Notes: generated from the letters alone by a model not told the origin. A stretch of 64,000 nucleotides of DNA from Leptodontidium sp. MPI-SDFR-AT-0119 (GCA_020726505.1 JAHLEZ010000034.1:62001-126000); one strand, 5' to 3'; counted from the stretch's first letter, positions 33,691-45,590 are shown. Translations and numbers: made by a program.

Positions 33691-36600
33691 TTGAAGTACG
33701 GTCGGACCACCTCTAGCGATTGGCTCCTAGTGCACCGTGGAAAATACGGGTCACGTGAGGAACACTAAAAACCTGCCTACTTATCGCGTCCCGTCACGTT
33801 TTGTCACGTCTTTTACTGCTTTCTCTCTTCCTTATAGACCCTCCTCGCTTTTGTACGTACTGTAAATAAAACCGACTTACGTCTAATTATTTACAGGTAG
33901 GCGCTAAGTAATATAAGAGTTATAATAGTTGTCAAGTCTGTATTTTCCTGTTTTTCCCGTTTTCCCGGCTTAATTAACTAGTTAATAGGACCGGTCGGCT
34001 ACTAGACGCGCCTAGCAGCGCCCTACTTTATAAGAACTCGACCTAAATACTCTCCTTACTTCACGGCGCCGTTAACGGCCCCTTACGGACGTCTCTGTGG
34101 ACGAACTAACTCCGCAGCGCCCGCGATAGACCCGTCAACTGTCCGTTATAGTCCCAATTAACGTCTTTAAGGACTTTCCTACTAACCCCCTTAATATACA
34201 GCCTCCTGGCTTCCTCTCACGCTTCCGACTAGCTCCCCCTTATACTCTTACTCCACTTACAGGCCGTTATACGGCTTGCGGGGCCCTTCACTTCTCCCCT
34301 ATAGATAGTCCCTTCGAGGCCTATTATAAAAAGGGTGACGTCGTACTTCCCTAGATTCGAGAGCCTCTACTATACTTTAAATATCTCTTTACAGGCGATA
34401 ATCCGCTTTACCGAGACTTTCGGACAAATATTCGGGCATATAATTATACTTTTACCTTTACGTTAATTAATTATAAGAAGGATACACGGATTGACTTCTC
34501 ACGCGGCGTCTAGTACTTCTAGATTTATAGCGAGCTCTTTCACTTCTAAGGCCTATTACGGCTAGTTTCACACGAGGAACCCTTCTTCACATAACTCTTC
34601 TTCTACGACCCACTCTTTACAACAAACGTATAGGCGACTAACTTCCCTCACTTAGACTATACAGTTCTTTTACGGCTTATAGACACGCTCACGGACTATA
34701 ACCCGTTTATTACAATTTATAAGACGGCCCGCGAGCGTCTTATAGACTAGTAGACTAATTTCCAGATCTTACTTAACCTACAAATACACTTAATTATAGA
34801 GTCAGGCGCGAATCGTCGTCGTGAGAACCTCCCGACTAACAACGAAGTCACGGCGATTATTCCGGACGAATATATAGATATAAGCCGCCGCGACTTAGTT
34901 TTTACGGTTCGTAAAGGGGGCCGCGAGCGTCTGTAAATATATATAGTCGACGTTATACACGCTACGTATATACCCTTATACTACGTCTTACTTTTCCTAT
35001 ACGGCGACCTTAGTTAACACTACAGTTTATAATTACGGGACTAAAACGGAACCCGTTAACGGACGCGGCTTAAGTAACGGGCCTTTTACTAGTACTACTT
35101 TCACGTCTATAAGGCCTTCTCCCCGCTCTTTTACGCCGGCCGCCTCTTACAATAGTATATCGTCGACGCGTATATTGCCTGTGAGAAAACAGCACTCGAC
35201 TAGCTTCGGTCGCACTAGTAAAACATCTACGCGGACGTATATACTAAGCTTGCGGACGCTCTTATCCGCGAGGACGTAAATACAGGCGACCTTAGCCGTC
35301 GGTTTATCCTCCTATTAAGCTTTACTAGCAGCGATCGCTTTATATAGTAGCTCTTTTAAGACTCAATGGCTATTATATAGTACTTTAGTAAGTTGAGCTT
35401 TTTTATTACGTATACGGCTAACTTATATTAGCCTGAGATTATAGCGAACCTCTTACGCGGACAGCAGGCCGTCGACTGTCTAGATCTCCTTTACTAAGTC
35501 TTTATACTTAAAGTAAAGGAGCTCCTTGCGGACCTCAAGAATTACCTTTTCGGACTGTACGCGGGCCACGTTTATACAATCGAGTACTAGAAGCGTGGCC
35601 TCTTATATATACACTTGCTTTTATTCTTAAAGTGAGGGGCTATCTTCTTAACGCCCGAGTTAGTCGACGAGGTCGTTTGTGCCGAGCTCTTAGACCCGTC
35701 GTGGGATCTTATAAGTAAGCTTACGGCTATCGTTACTAGTTAAATGTCTCACGGACCGTGTAACCTTAAAGATAACCCGAGAGCGCTATATATAGTCCGT
35801 AAAACGCCTACGGCCCCACTCGCGTGCTAAAAGAGGTTCCTAAAGGCGTTTACGATTACGACGATCGTCTGCGAGGACGGGTATCCTAAGTACCGCCGCC
35901 GGGACGACGGCCGGACGTTCACGGTCCGTAAACTAGGCTACTTAGGCCAAGAAGTCGTCTGTGACAACCACTAAGTAGTCTCGTATAACTTATACTTTCT
36001 TTAGAAGTTCCGCTCGTATATTAACGTTAAGGTTTACGCTTCTATATAAGTAATTAAGTATATTTATAAGTACGTTTATAAAGGGATAGATTATATAATA
36101 GTTACCGTCTCCGGCACGAACGACGAGATTACCTGTTATATTTAAGTATAATACGTGGGTCTTACAGAGGCTTTCTAGCGCTTATTCGAGTACGTAACGT
36201 ACTAAGAGTTCCCCCTAGTCCAATACTTAGCGATCTACCTCCCTAGGCAATATATAGTCTACTTTACAGACGACCTCCCGCCCGATTAAGTAGCCGCAAA
36301 GGCCGCAAACGCCCGCTTAACGTTAATAGCCTTCTTCGAGTATAATACCACGCACGAGGATAGTCGCTAATACTTATACTACGAGTTCTTATAGCACTTT
36401 ATTTAAAAGGCGGACTGTAAAGTCTAAGTACAGTATCGGCGAGGGTATAATATTAACTGTATCTACTACTATAGCCTAGTTTTAGGCGAGTAGTATTACT
36501 TACGGCTCTTACTTACAGTCGTTCACGGACCGCGGTCCTTTGAAGAGCTCTACGAGGTCGAGGGTGTCTGTTATCTTACGTATTACACTACCTATATCGC

Positions 36601-38545
36601 CTGTAGACTAACTAAGAGCGACTAAGAGTAGTTCTAGTGCTTTGACAAGGCCGTCTTATTAACGACTGGCTATAGTTTATAGACGCTTTTTCTTATAGGC
36701 GTTCGTCAACAACTAATTGCGAACCCGCGAGCTATCTAAGACCGGTACAAAGAGCACTTTTGCGACGACTTAGCCCGTAAACTAGCCTACGACTAGTCAC
36801 TTAGCTTTCCGCTCCCCTTAATCGATCCTCACTACGATTACGGCCTCTTCTTACTCAGGCTCGGCCTAGTAGATCTCTAACGAACGCTTACGGACGTCGG
36901 CCTATCTGAGAATATCTTTAATTAGACTGTAAGCCACTGTACAGCTGACTAGCAAGTCGATCTCGCCCGCGAGACGTCCCTGGCGTCCGTAATATAGACT
37001 CAGCTTAACCTGGACTAGCGTGCCTGCTTCTAGACGATTATGACGACTATTACAGACGACTTGTAAACTGCTCATTTCTACTTATAAGGCCCTGGCGGTA
37101 TTAGTAAGACCTTCCTTTACTAGACCTTATACTATTATTACTGTAGTTAAGGTAAGACTATCCTTTACGTAGCGTCTATAAGTATTACGGCTCTACTTCT
37201 TCTAGAAGGACACACGTCTTACTCTTAGTTCCGGATCCCACTTAAGCTTAACGAGTCGTCTGTAAGTACGATTACTAAGATAAGTAAGCTAGGCCAGTAC
37301 TTACGTACAACAGACCTAATTATCTAAGACGAAGTACTGATGTAACACAAGTACTACTTTGAGGTCGTGCACCGGCTCTTAGTCGATTTACGGTCCGTAT
37401 TAGACGACGTCCTCTTTAACAGGGTACTCGTTGTCCTTAATAGTGACTTTACACAAATCCTACTAGTAATTCCACACGGTTCACGGGCCGAGATTGTACG
37501 AGCGTGCTTACAATAGACGTAAATCTAGCGGCGGTTCTGTTAACTCTTCTTACAGATTAATATATAAGTTTATAACGACTTATTAGAGTAAGATTTTATA
37601 AACTAAATCAGTAGTCTTTTATACGACCTATTTTTAAACGACTAAATCACGCCCCCGCCCTTTATCCCACGCGCTAAGTTAGTTATAAACCTAATTAACC
37701 ACGTCTATCCGTAAGAACGACTCTTACGGGCGCCCTAGGACTACTAGGCCTTTTACGGATAAGCAATCTTATTAACTTTAAACGATACAGTCCGCGAACT
37801 AAACTAGACGATCCTAGATATACTCCCTAGCCAAGAATAGACGTACTTAGTTATCAATTCGGCCGATATAAACGAGGCAGACCCGGAAATTACTAAGCTA
37901 CCTTCAGAAGTCTTACAAAATATCTATCTCCTGGGCCTACTACTCTCACGGCTACAACTTAAAGTCGGCGCGCCCGTAATACTCTTATAGAACCTCTGTC
38001 TACAAGAAGGGCTTTATAATAGGTCGCGGATGTCGATTTATAGCCTAGGGAGGTTTATAGTCTAAGTTCGGCTACTTAGCGGCGACTTTAATAGCTAGTT
38101 ACGGACAATTCCACGAATTAAACTTGAGTTTATAGATTAACAACTATCCTTTACTCTCTCTCGTAAGTAATTCTCACTTACATTATCCTTTACAATGACT
38201 ATTAATAAGTCGCAGGGCCAGTCCTTTAAGGCAGTAAGGGTAGATTTACGGTCACCGGTCTTTACTCACGGGTAATTCTATGTAATAGCGTCGCGGGTCA
38301 CTTCTAAGGCAGGTCTTTATATTCTCTTACCCCCTAATATAAACTCTACGTGTAATATAATATACCTAGAAATTTTATAAGGTCTTACTTAATTTCGGTT
38401 CATTTACGGGCCATTTACGGATTCCTTTTCCTTTATCTTACCCGTTATTATTTATACTTATCCGTAAGTGTCCGTAAATCCTCTCTTTTATCTCAAATCT
38501 CACGCTAGCGAGCGACAGCGAGCTGTTCAAAACTCGTATTCTTAT
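33690..38545 (+). mobile_element. Helitron inserted in the pogo-like element, RIP-mutated
   Basis: A Rep-helicase coding relic runs through most of this interval on the plus strand. The borders are approximate: pogo-like coding stops near 33690 and resumes near 38560, and a hairpin-prone GC patch (CTAGCGAGCGACAGCGAG) lies near 38510-38530, close to where a Helitron 3' end is expected. Exact 5'-TC and CTRR-3' termini were not resolved. Confidence 0.85.
34230..38375 (+). pseudogene. Helitron Rep/PIF1-like helicase relic
   Basis: Motifs in order: an N-terminal YTACGALHF segment with FEAYYKKGDVVLP (near 34265-34350); TFTSINYKKDTRI; and the Rep core with LFQDSMAIIQYF, then YTIEYQKRGL followed by LYIHLLLFLK (35575-35632). 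Here the HUH motif is Y-I-H because the first His codon is TAT at 35606-35608. The tyrosine motif KYIYKYVYKG (near 36057-36090) follows. The helicase starts at about 37085 with YLQGPGGISKTFLYQT (Walker A, Lys retained), IIQDEVLMQH (motif II), and ends with [10 protein letters not shown] and FYVIASRVTSKAGLY (motifs V-VI, near 38196-38310). Over 20 stops, mostly at Gln/Trp positions, make it non-functional. Confidence 0.93.
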
Positions 38546-38559
38546 ATTTAACGAAGCTA

Positions 38560-39790
38560 TATCACGTTAAGTATTAACTAGTAATCGCTTTTAGGAGGCC
38601 GAAATTGTATTAGACGGAGAATATGACTATATTCCGTGAATTTATAATAATAAAGCTTTTAATAATAAGCTAAAAAACGATATTTAACTTCTATAACTCC
38701 CACGTAATAGAAATATTAATATTATAAACGATTTAATAACTCTATTAATAAGCTCTTATATCAACGAGTTACTTAATATTTAAGATTTAATAGAAACAGT
38801 AACTCTAGAGTAACCTTCGCAACTTAGAGGTGTAAAAGACTACGGTGATTACAGCCTTAAAAAGACAACGGAAAATCTATGTTAATACACGAAAACACTA
38901 TTCTTTAATATACTATATAAAGCCAAAGGAATCAATATATACGCCTAATTCCTAGAAACCTACGAAGATATATTGTCGTCTTTATTAAAGCGACTCTCTA
39001 ATAAGAAGTTCCAAAAAGGTAATACAATTAATACGATATTAAGCGACACCGCGCGCTAAGAGCTCACTTTAATTGTATTAAATAATACTTAAGGCAGTAA
39101 ATCCCTCGTGCTTAATAACGAAGACAATGTTAAGAGAGTCAAACTACGCGGCGGGGGCCGTGTAATCTCCTTTAGCGAAGGGCTGCGAATAATCAGCGAC
39201 AGGAATGAATTTACTTAAGAGTCTAAACTTACGAAGTTCTATAGAGAGGCTAATATTACTAGAAATATATTGAAAATAAAGGAAGAGAAGGTTATTAAAG
39301 CTTTAACTTAATAGTAAAAGAAAAGGAGAAAGAGACTACGAAGGCTTAAAAAAGAGTAAAAAAGACACGTATTCGGGAGGAGAAAGCTCAAGCTAAAATA
39401 TAATAAAAGCTCGACAAAGTTACAAAGAAACAGGCTTTAATTAATACTAGGAAGAAGCCTAAGGGTCGGAAACTAAATATAATTAAAGAGGAAGAGGCTA
39501 TATAACAAGAAGAGGCTATATAATAAGAGCCTATAATTATAGCCACATCTTAAAGGCTAATTTGTACTAAGAGACTAACACAAAAGGCGATTAAAATACT
39601 TAACGACGACGAGTAAGAGGGTAGTAGTAATATTAAGAGTCTTATAAAATCAGATTCGTCCGCTAATTCCGATTCCGACATTAATTTGACTAATAATAGT
39701 AATAGTAAGCCTGTAGATTACAATAATTACGATTAAGGAGTGTCCAAGTTAGTAGTCGAATATAAGATTACATAAGCGAGTACATCCGAA
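38560..39790 (+). pseudogene. 3' coding remnant of the pogo-like element
   Basis: A plus-strand reading with sparse stops: VLDGEYDYIP, DLITLLISSYINELLNI, ILSSLLKRLSNKKFQKG, GGGRVISFSEGLRIISDRNE, then a Lys/Arg-rich coil (KKRRKRLRRLKKE) and an acidic tail with Asp/Ser/Asn repeats. A basic coil near the end is common in fungal pogo transposases, but this part is longer than usual and could be a second ORF. Confidence 0.5.
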
Positions 39791-39946
39791 ACCCCCTTTA
39801 CTTTAATTAATTACAATACATAACATAAATCAAATGACGTCATCTAAGTTGTGATTAGTATAGAATTTTATTCCGGATCTAATAGTCCATCCCCGAAGTT
39901 AATTATATTAGTAGTAAAAAAGTTATTCCTTAATTAAGACAGTATT

Positions 39947-40047
39947 CGCTGTGTCCAAGTTACTAGGATGTCTAAGTTACTAAGTCCGACCTACTAGCGC
40001 AGGTCGGTAAATATTTCAAAAAAAAAAAAAATCAGGAAACCGACGAG
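39947..40047 (-). repeat. Right terminal inverted repeat of the pogo-like element
   Basis: About 101 bp, inverted match to 31833-31929, with a longer homopolymer (14 A). Followed by TA at 40048-40049. Confidence 0.92.
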
Positions 40048-40049
40048 TA

Positions 40050-41335
40050 GGCGAAGCTTCGGCTTGAGCATCGATTTTGCGAAAATATACCTGTCCCGGT
40101 GTGCTCAGTAGTGTAGACCTTGTATAACAATACGTACTATTTGATGATTAAGCACTTAAAATCCAACACTTTACGGCGTCTTTTGGTGAGAATGAACAAG
40201 AAACCTGAACTTTTACGCTCTTAAATCCGAAAATCTACACCGCGGTGACACTACTGAGAACACTGACTTTGTCCACGTTATCTGCCTCTACCCCTTCCTT
40301 TGTTAGATTTAATCGAATCTCGGGACATCCTCGATTTCCGACATCAACACTATAATCGACCGCTCCTTCCCTGGTAAAGTCGGATTCCAAAAGAACCACA
40401 TCAGCCATAAGAATTCTCTTGCTCTAGACACACTAGACATATTCTCCTTCATGATTCCCTGTTGGGTGGAAGATACAACTACGTGATCTTTAGAGCAAAG
40501 AGATCAAGTTCACAGGATTTGCCCGGGGAATATCCTTGGCTTTGATATCTTTTTGCATCTGCAGCTTGAGTATCAGTTGAAGATCTACCATCACGCGCCC
40601 GTCGATGCTATGCTCAAACAAAATACCATAATTCCACAAGCAAGCAGTTACCCCAAACCTTTTCACCGTAACCAAACCCACATCCTCCTCACCTAGGCTT
40701 GGTAATAAATCGACTACTTCGATACAATGACTAGTATTGAGTTTCTAAAGTGTTGAACAGGGAAAGAAGAAATTGTGCTATTGCTATCGCTTTGAACTCC
40801 CAAATGACCTATACTCCTCTCTACCCAGAACTACCTCGGCCAGTATCGACTTCAAGCTCCCACTACTCCACTGCACATTTTAGCACAAATCGTGTCGACT
40901 CATATCATGTCTCTGTAATATAGCATTCAAATCTAGCAACGGATCGCATTCGACCAACTTAAATTGTGATTCCGTGGCTACCTAAATAACACAAGATACT
41001 AGAAATTCGCATTTGTCTAACACGGGGCTGCCTGAACTCCATGGCTAGGAGATAGTTTTGTCTTTGATGATAGGCTCCATGCTCGTCGTTACCCTTGCTG
41101 AATATGGATAAAATAATAAAGTATCCCTTGTAAGTGTACAATTTAGACAGATTTCAATAGAGCGTAAAGGATGATCTTGACTGATTAAAAAAATACAGAG
41201 CCGCTGATCTAGTCGTCTGCTAAGCAGGAAGTGTACCTTATGTGAGCCGGCTTTAACATCGCATCCGACACTTTCAACATAATCTGCGGAATCATTTCTG
41301 TCCACTCTCTCAACGCTCTCGCGCACTTCTACTCC
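40050..41335. other. GC-normal region right of the transposon island, no supported gene
   Basis: Composition returns to normal directly at 40050. Small frames such as 40490-40681 (minus; GILFEHSIDGRVMVDLQLIL) look protein-like but are too short and have no partner exon I could place. 41045-41326 (minus) is similar. Probably decayed genes. Confidence 0.35.
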
Positions 41336-41957
41336 ATGGTCGATATGGAGCAGGAAAACAGCAACGAAGCCAATCGCGAAGCCCAGAGCTCATTCGACGC
41401 TGCGGCAAAAAAAAAACCGGCACCGGTGACACCGCCGACGTATGCTGAGTTGACAATCGGCGAAGATCCTCACGGGAGGACCCAGACCAGAACTAAGTCA
41501 GATCTAGAGTAAGTGCAAGCATAGTAGTACAGGGAGGACCGTAGCAGATATCAAGGAGACGTTTGAAATTGTCCAACCGTTAGGCTGAAATCCGCCGTAG
41601 ATATTTATCACCGCGACTCTACACTTCTGTTGAATTGAAACCTTGGTAACCTACTACCTATGTGCCTGTTACGGGTAGCCGCCATGCCCAAAAAGCTAAA
41701 ATATCAGCATTGGACCCAAAATGCGGGGTAACTTAGTGTGTTGCTTGCGTTATCATTTATCTTGTCAAAAGAAGGGTCGATTCTTAAGGCTTGCTAGCTG
41801 ATCTCTTTACCACAGGTCCATTTTAAAAAGACCTTCTCGAACAGATTGTCTCACTCATCGACGAGATCGAAAAATTGTTCCCCGCGCCTCAAGCCCAACC
41901 ACCTTTGTCCAAGAAGAAGCAGCAAAAGCCAGCCACAGGTATCGATAGCCTTCTTTA
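41336..41957 (+). pseudogene. Possible two-exon gene relic, unrecognised
   Basis: The first part (41336-41509, ATG start) reads MVDMEQENSNEANREAQSSF, then PTYAELTIGEDPHGRTQTRT, and reaches a good donor (GTAAGT at 41509). About 330 bp later (41842-41957) another open stretch reads DLLEQIVSLIDEIEKLFP, then APQAQPPLSKKKQQKPATG. In the second part's frame a TAA sits just upstream, and no acceptor in the right phase is visible, so the gene seems broken. No family assigned. Confidence 0.3.
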
Positions 41958-42644
41958 AAAAACGATAAATGAAGTAATTGCAGGTCATGCATGAATAATA
42001 CCAGGATCAAAGGACAGGCCTATGCTAGGATGAATACAGTAGTCACTGGAGCGGGGGTGCGATCGGGGCATCTCACAAGTAACATGAGGAAAAGGCTTTG
42101 GTCGGGAATAGGTACGGTGGAAAGTACTTCTGGGACGAAGCACAATATCATACTGCTGACTAGGTCTCTCGCTCTTGCGCCGTGGTGGAAATGTGAGAAT
42201 AGTTTGGATTTCCACAGCTATCAATACAGCTAGTTTTTAATCTTCGAAGCATGCAATGCCTTGGACATGGCCGAAAGGAGCGCCCTATCTATCGGATGAT
42301 CTCACCAATGAATCCTTTCACATGAAAATGTAGGCTTTGCCGGGGTATGTAGGCTACGCTCAGGCCCAGATTGACTTCAGCTCAGGTCTGTGCACCCTCC
42401 TATTTCCGACTCTATACCTGCAAGAGTCGCTGTTGAAGGAATACACGGCGCCGAACCGAAGGCGGATGCGAGGCCGCCCGATTACGTAGTATGTTGAGTA
42501 AATAAGCCCTGGGCGGTCTCTATCGGCACTGGCCTCGGCTGGGGTAACTGACCAATTACATACTGGAAATTCTCCTTTTTATGAAGAAGAACTTACTAGA
42601 ATCACCCTACAGCTCAAGGGTTTATTTATCCAACCCACCAAGTA
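41958..42644. other. Intergenic, no supported gene
   Basis: Overlapping open frames on opposite strands at 41985-42233 exclude each other and show no domain. Normal composition. Confidence 0.4.
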
Positions 42645-42801
42645 TGGAAGGGAGTGGACAGTGGGTCTCGTCCATCCAAGCATTCTGCCTTACCTTTTGG
42701 GGAAGTTTATGGAGGAAATTCTAGAAATCCATACTGTTGACTGAGAGAATAACCTCCTGGTCTGACATGGGCGGACGAGACCGGCTGTCCACCCCCTTAC
42801 G
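42645..42801. mobile_element. MITE-like element, copy 2 (TA target duplication)
   Basis: A 157-bp element flanked by TA (42643-42644 and 42802-42803). The ends are an imperfect inverted repeat: one side begins TGGAAGGGAGTGGACAG, the other (reverse complement) CGTAAGGGGGTGGACAG, and both continue to GGTCTCGTCC. The same GGTCTCGTCC follows the TIR of copy 1 at 10936-11095, which ties the two copies into one family. Confidence 0.7.
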
Positions 42802-43147
42802 TACCAAGTATGTACCGAGTCATGAAACGAAGTACGATTGGTGCTTTCCCCACATCAGGAACTTGAAATTCTTAAACAGAGGTGCCGGATTGGATGGAGA
42901 CGGGACGGAACTTTTCCGAGGTTGAATCGGCGGCTACTCTAGCCATCCAATATCCGTGCGAGAGTTTTTGTCTCCTCTATTGGAAGGTGGTGGCTGAAGC
43001 CGTTAGCAGCGGTGCTCTTTCGTTGAAAAGGGGCTTCCCAAACATGCTTTTTAGCTACAAACCTCATCAATCGGCAAATGTGCGAATGTTTTAGAAGATT
43101 ATGCCACCACTAAATTTTACCCTTTGAGGATTCAATCGCTCCAAAAC

Positions 43148-44572
43148 ATGTCTCCCGTATCGCGAGGTTCGACAGCTATTATTTCCAGCGTTGTGTTTAC
43201 GTCATTGGCAGCATGCCTTGTTCTAACACGGCTCATCGCAAGGCTTACTATCTTAAAGGTTGCTGGCCGTGACGAATTGGCAATTACAATATCACTGGTG
43301 AGTCGCGACCAGACATTTACTCTAGATGTGGTCCACTCCTCTTTTGCCCAAGGGCGAGGCGTCTTCATGCCTGGTAAGTTTTAACTTCGTGGAGAGAAAG
43401 ACTGATTTGTTACTAGCTTTCCTCTATTGCATTCACGATTTTGGTCTGCGAACGTAAGGTTCTTGACTTCTGGGGCTCGGAACGTGTGGATTGACCCATT
43501 TATCTAGAGGTGAAGTACGGGTTAGGAAAGCATACCTCAGCAGTTAGTCTATATGATCTCGAGCGGGTACGGAGGGTAAGCATACAACCCTCAACAGGAA
43601 TTGCGAAGAGAGTCTAATATATGCCAGTACCTGTGGTGGAGTATTCTCTGTTACAACAGTTCTCTTACTTTGACAAAGATCTCGATCGTCTTGCAATACT
43701 TGCGCGTCTTTGTCGGGCCACGGATTCGTTATGCTTGTTGGTCTACAATCGGGCTTATTATAATCTACGGCATATGGACGATCGCTAGCGCAATCTTCAC
43801 TTGTGTACCGATCGCGGCATTCTGGGACGTGAATATTCATGGCCGTTGTATCCCCCATAAGTTCTTATGGTTCTTCAACGCTGCGGTGAATATTGCTACG
43901 GATCTGACTATTCTCATTCTTCCGATGCCGGTGCTCTCTACCCTTAGATTACCTCTGAAACAGAAGGTTGGATTGATGTTTATCTTCGCCCTGGGTGGAT
44001 TGTAGGTCATTTGGTTGCGTCTCTATCATATGAAGCTGTACTGATTTCTACTACAGCGTTTGTCTTGTCAGCATTCTGCGGCTTCGTAGCCTATACATTG
44101 TATCGACATCCGAGGACGTCACCTGTAAGACTAAGTCTTAAATCCCAGGGCAGGCATCTTATTTACGGGGAACTTAGGGGCTAATACCGAAGCGGCAATC
44201 TGGTCAAGCATCGAAATCAACACTGGCATAGTTTGCGCATCGCTTCCTACAATAAAACCAGTCATCTCATGGATCTTTCCCCGCTTGCTTTCTTCCAACA
44301 GGGCCGACCAACCTACGTTCATCACCAACGGCAGCCACTCACAAAATCGATTGGGGCGAACCCCTGTTGAACTCGTAGACTTTGGGACAACCCCCCAAAC
44401 TATTTCGAAGGTGGAGGTGTCTGATAACCTTGTCAGTGTAACTAGGGATGGAACTCTGCAAGGAGGGCGCCTTGCAGATGATAGAAGTAAAGTTATCTTG
44501 ATTGTGACATCTGTGGCGCAAGATGTGGAAAGTAAGAGTGAGATGGGGAGTGAGAAGGACTTAGTCTACTAG
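43148..44572 (+). CDS. Rhodopsin-domain (PTH11/SAT4-like) integral membrane protein, second gene
   Basis: Six exons give 362 residues: 43148-43297, 43417-43453, 43508-43542, 43598-44001, 44057-44124 and 44178-44572. Introns of 119, 54, 55, 55 and 53 bp have GT..AG borders; intron 3 uses the weaker donor GTTAGT and is the least certain. Family motifs: VLTRLIARLTILKVAGRDEL after helix 1, VKYGLGKHT, YLWWSILCYNSSLTLTKISI, QYLRVFVGPRI, TCVPIAAFWD, GRCIP (Cys pair), FNAAVNIATDLTILILPMPV, LRLPLKQKVGL and AAIWSSIEINTGIVCASLP. Several membrane helices are evident. The C-tail (about 272-362) is polar. It starts at the first in-frame ATG. It is shorter than the 2350-3752 protein and only distantly similar, so the two are paralogues of a large family rather than a recent duplication. 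Confidence 0.9.
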
Positions 44573-45087
44573 GTGTGAGCTGCTGGTATTTTTGGGGACG
44601 CGTTTTGAACTTTTCGAGAACCATGCAATCCTCTTGACCCGTGCGAAACCGCTATTTTATAGCATATTCTTTTGAATATACAATTATTTGCTACATGCGA
44701 TTGTGCATCCGGATTCCTTCCCGCAGTATGAATCCTGTAAGCGTCCTTCAACCCCACACTCCCTTCCCACCTCCGGCATATCTGTCAAAGCAAGCTAATC
44801 CACCGCTCCTCCCTTAACACTCTCTGACGCTGTAAATCAATGCCGAGGACTTGCGTGGAAACAACTTTGACCTTCGAAATCTATATCTACTAACATCAAA
44901 TCCTCAAACAACACTTTGCGGGCTTCTCGGGCCAAGGTTCTCCCTGTCATTGCTCAGGACTAAACTGAGCAGTCGATTCACAACGACCTGGGCATAATGA
45001 TTGACCTGAAATATGCGGGGACTCCCAAAACGGTAACCGCCAAAGTTGAACCTGTTGGGTCAAGTCAGTGGGATCAGCCGTTGCTAA
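44573..45087. other. Intergenic, no supported gene
   Basis: Normal composition with stops in all frames apart from short ORFs below 85 codons. Nothing recognised. Confidence 0.4.
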
Positions 45088-45590
45088 GTGCTCCAGGACT
45101 CTCACGAGAAGTCTTATGGTGATATAAGTGAGCATGATTCCATGCACAAACGTCGGAAATGCTCTGGAGAGGCGGATGAGTCCGAGCAAGGATTTGCTCA
45201 AGGATTACTTGAGGATTTGACATACAAACAAGGGCTGAGAATAAAACAGTTAGACATGATATGGGGCCAGGAGTTAAGAATGGATCACAACCAGCTTTGG
45301 CAGAGCAACTTCAGCTCTCCACGCTCACATGGTATCCTCTAGATCTAGCATCCACCGATGACGATGATGAGAGCACGGAATATGCTTCAGAGGAACAGCA
45401 GAAGCACCAGGAGCTTGTACTGACCTCAGACCCAATTTTCGAATTTGCCAAGCCTTTCAAGAGGCCATGGTTAGTTTCGGTCACCAAGTGCAAGACAACA
45501 CCACGCGAGCAACGATACCTGCGTCGACTGATTAAGGAATATCAGTTACAAGTGTCCAAGTTAGTAGGGCATTTTTGGCATTCCGCCTAA
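45088..45590 (+). CDS. Hypothetical protein-coding region, split over two frames
   Basis: Two plus-strand frames overlap at 45261-45342. The first (45088-45342) includes HKRRKCSGEADESEQGFAQG and QGLRIKQLDMIWGQELRM. The second (45261-45590) includes DLASTDDDDESTEYASEEQQ, then PFKRPWLVSVTKCKTTPREQ and RYLRRLIKEYQLQVSKLVGH. The amino-acid makeup (acidic run, charged helix) looks like real protein. The frame change would need an intron or a frameshift, and no convincing splice pair is present. Function unknown. Confidence 0.3.

Larger units (their letters stand above)
31833..40047 (+). mobile_element. pogo/Fot-like (Tc1-mariner superfamily) DNA transposon, split by a Helitron
   Basis: The terminal inverted repeats start CTCGTCGGTTTCCTGA and extend about 97-101 bp (31833-31929 and 39947-40047), with differing T-tract length. 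TA flanks both ends (31831-31832 and 40048-40049). Subterminal copies of AGTAACTTAGACA occur within each TIR. The plus-strand interior holds a pogo-type transposase relic (32150-33690) and a second coding remnant (38560-39790). Between them lies a Helitron of about 4.85 kb. Without it the element would be about 3.35 kb. GC-normal sequence resumes immediately outside both TIRs, which confirms the borders. Confidence 0.9.

Noticed and set aside
12340..40047. The AT-rich island as a centromere
   Set aside because: The AT-richness is explained by identifiable RIP-mutated transposons; nothing in the sequence itself shows centromere function.
41336..41957. Assignment of the relic to a HeLo/prion-inhibition domain family
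   Set aside because: Only a short helix-like segment suggested it; no diagnostic motif is visible, so the function is left open.
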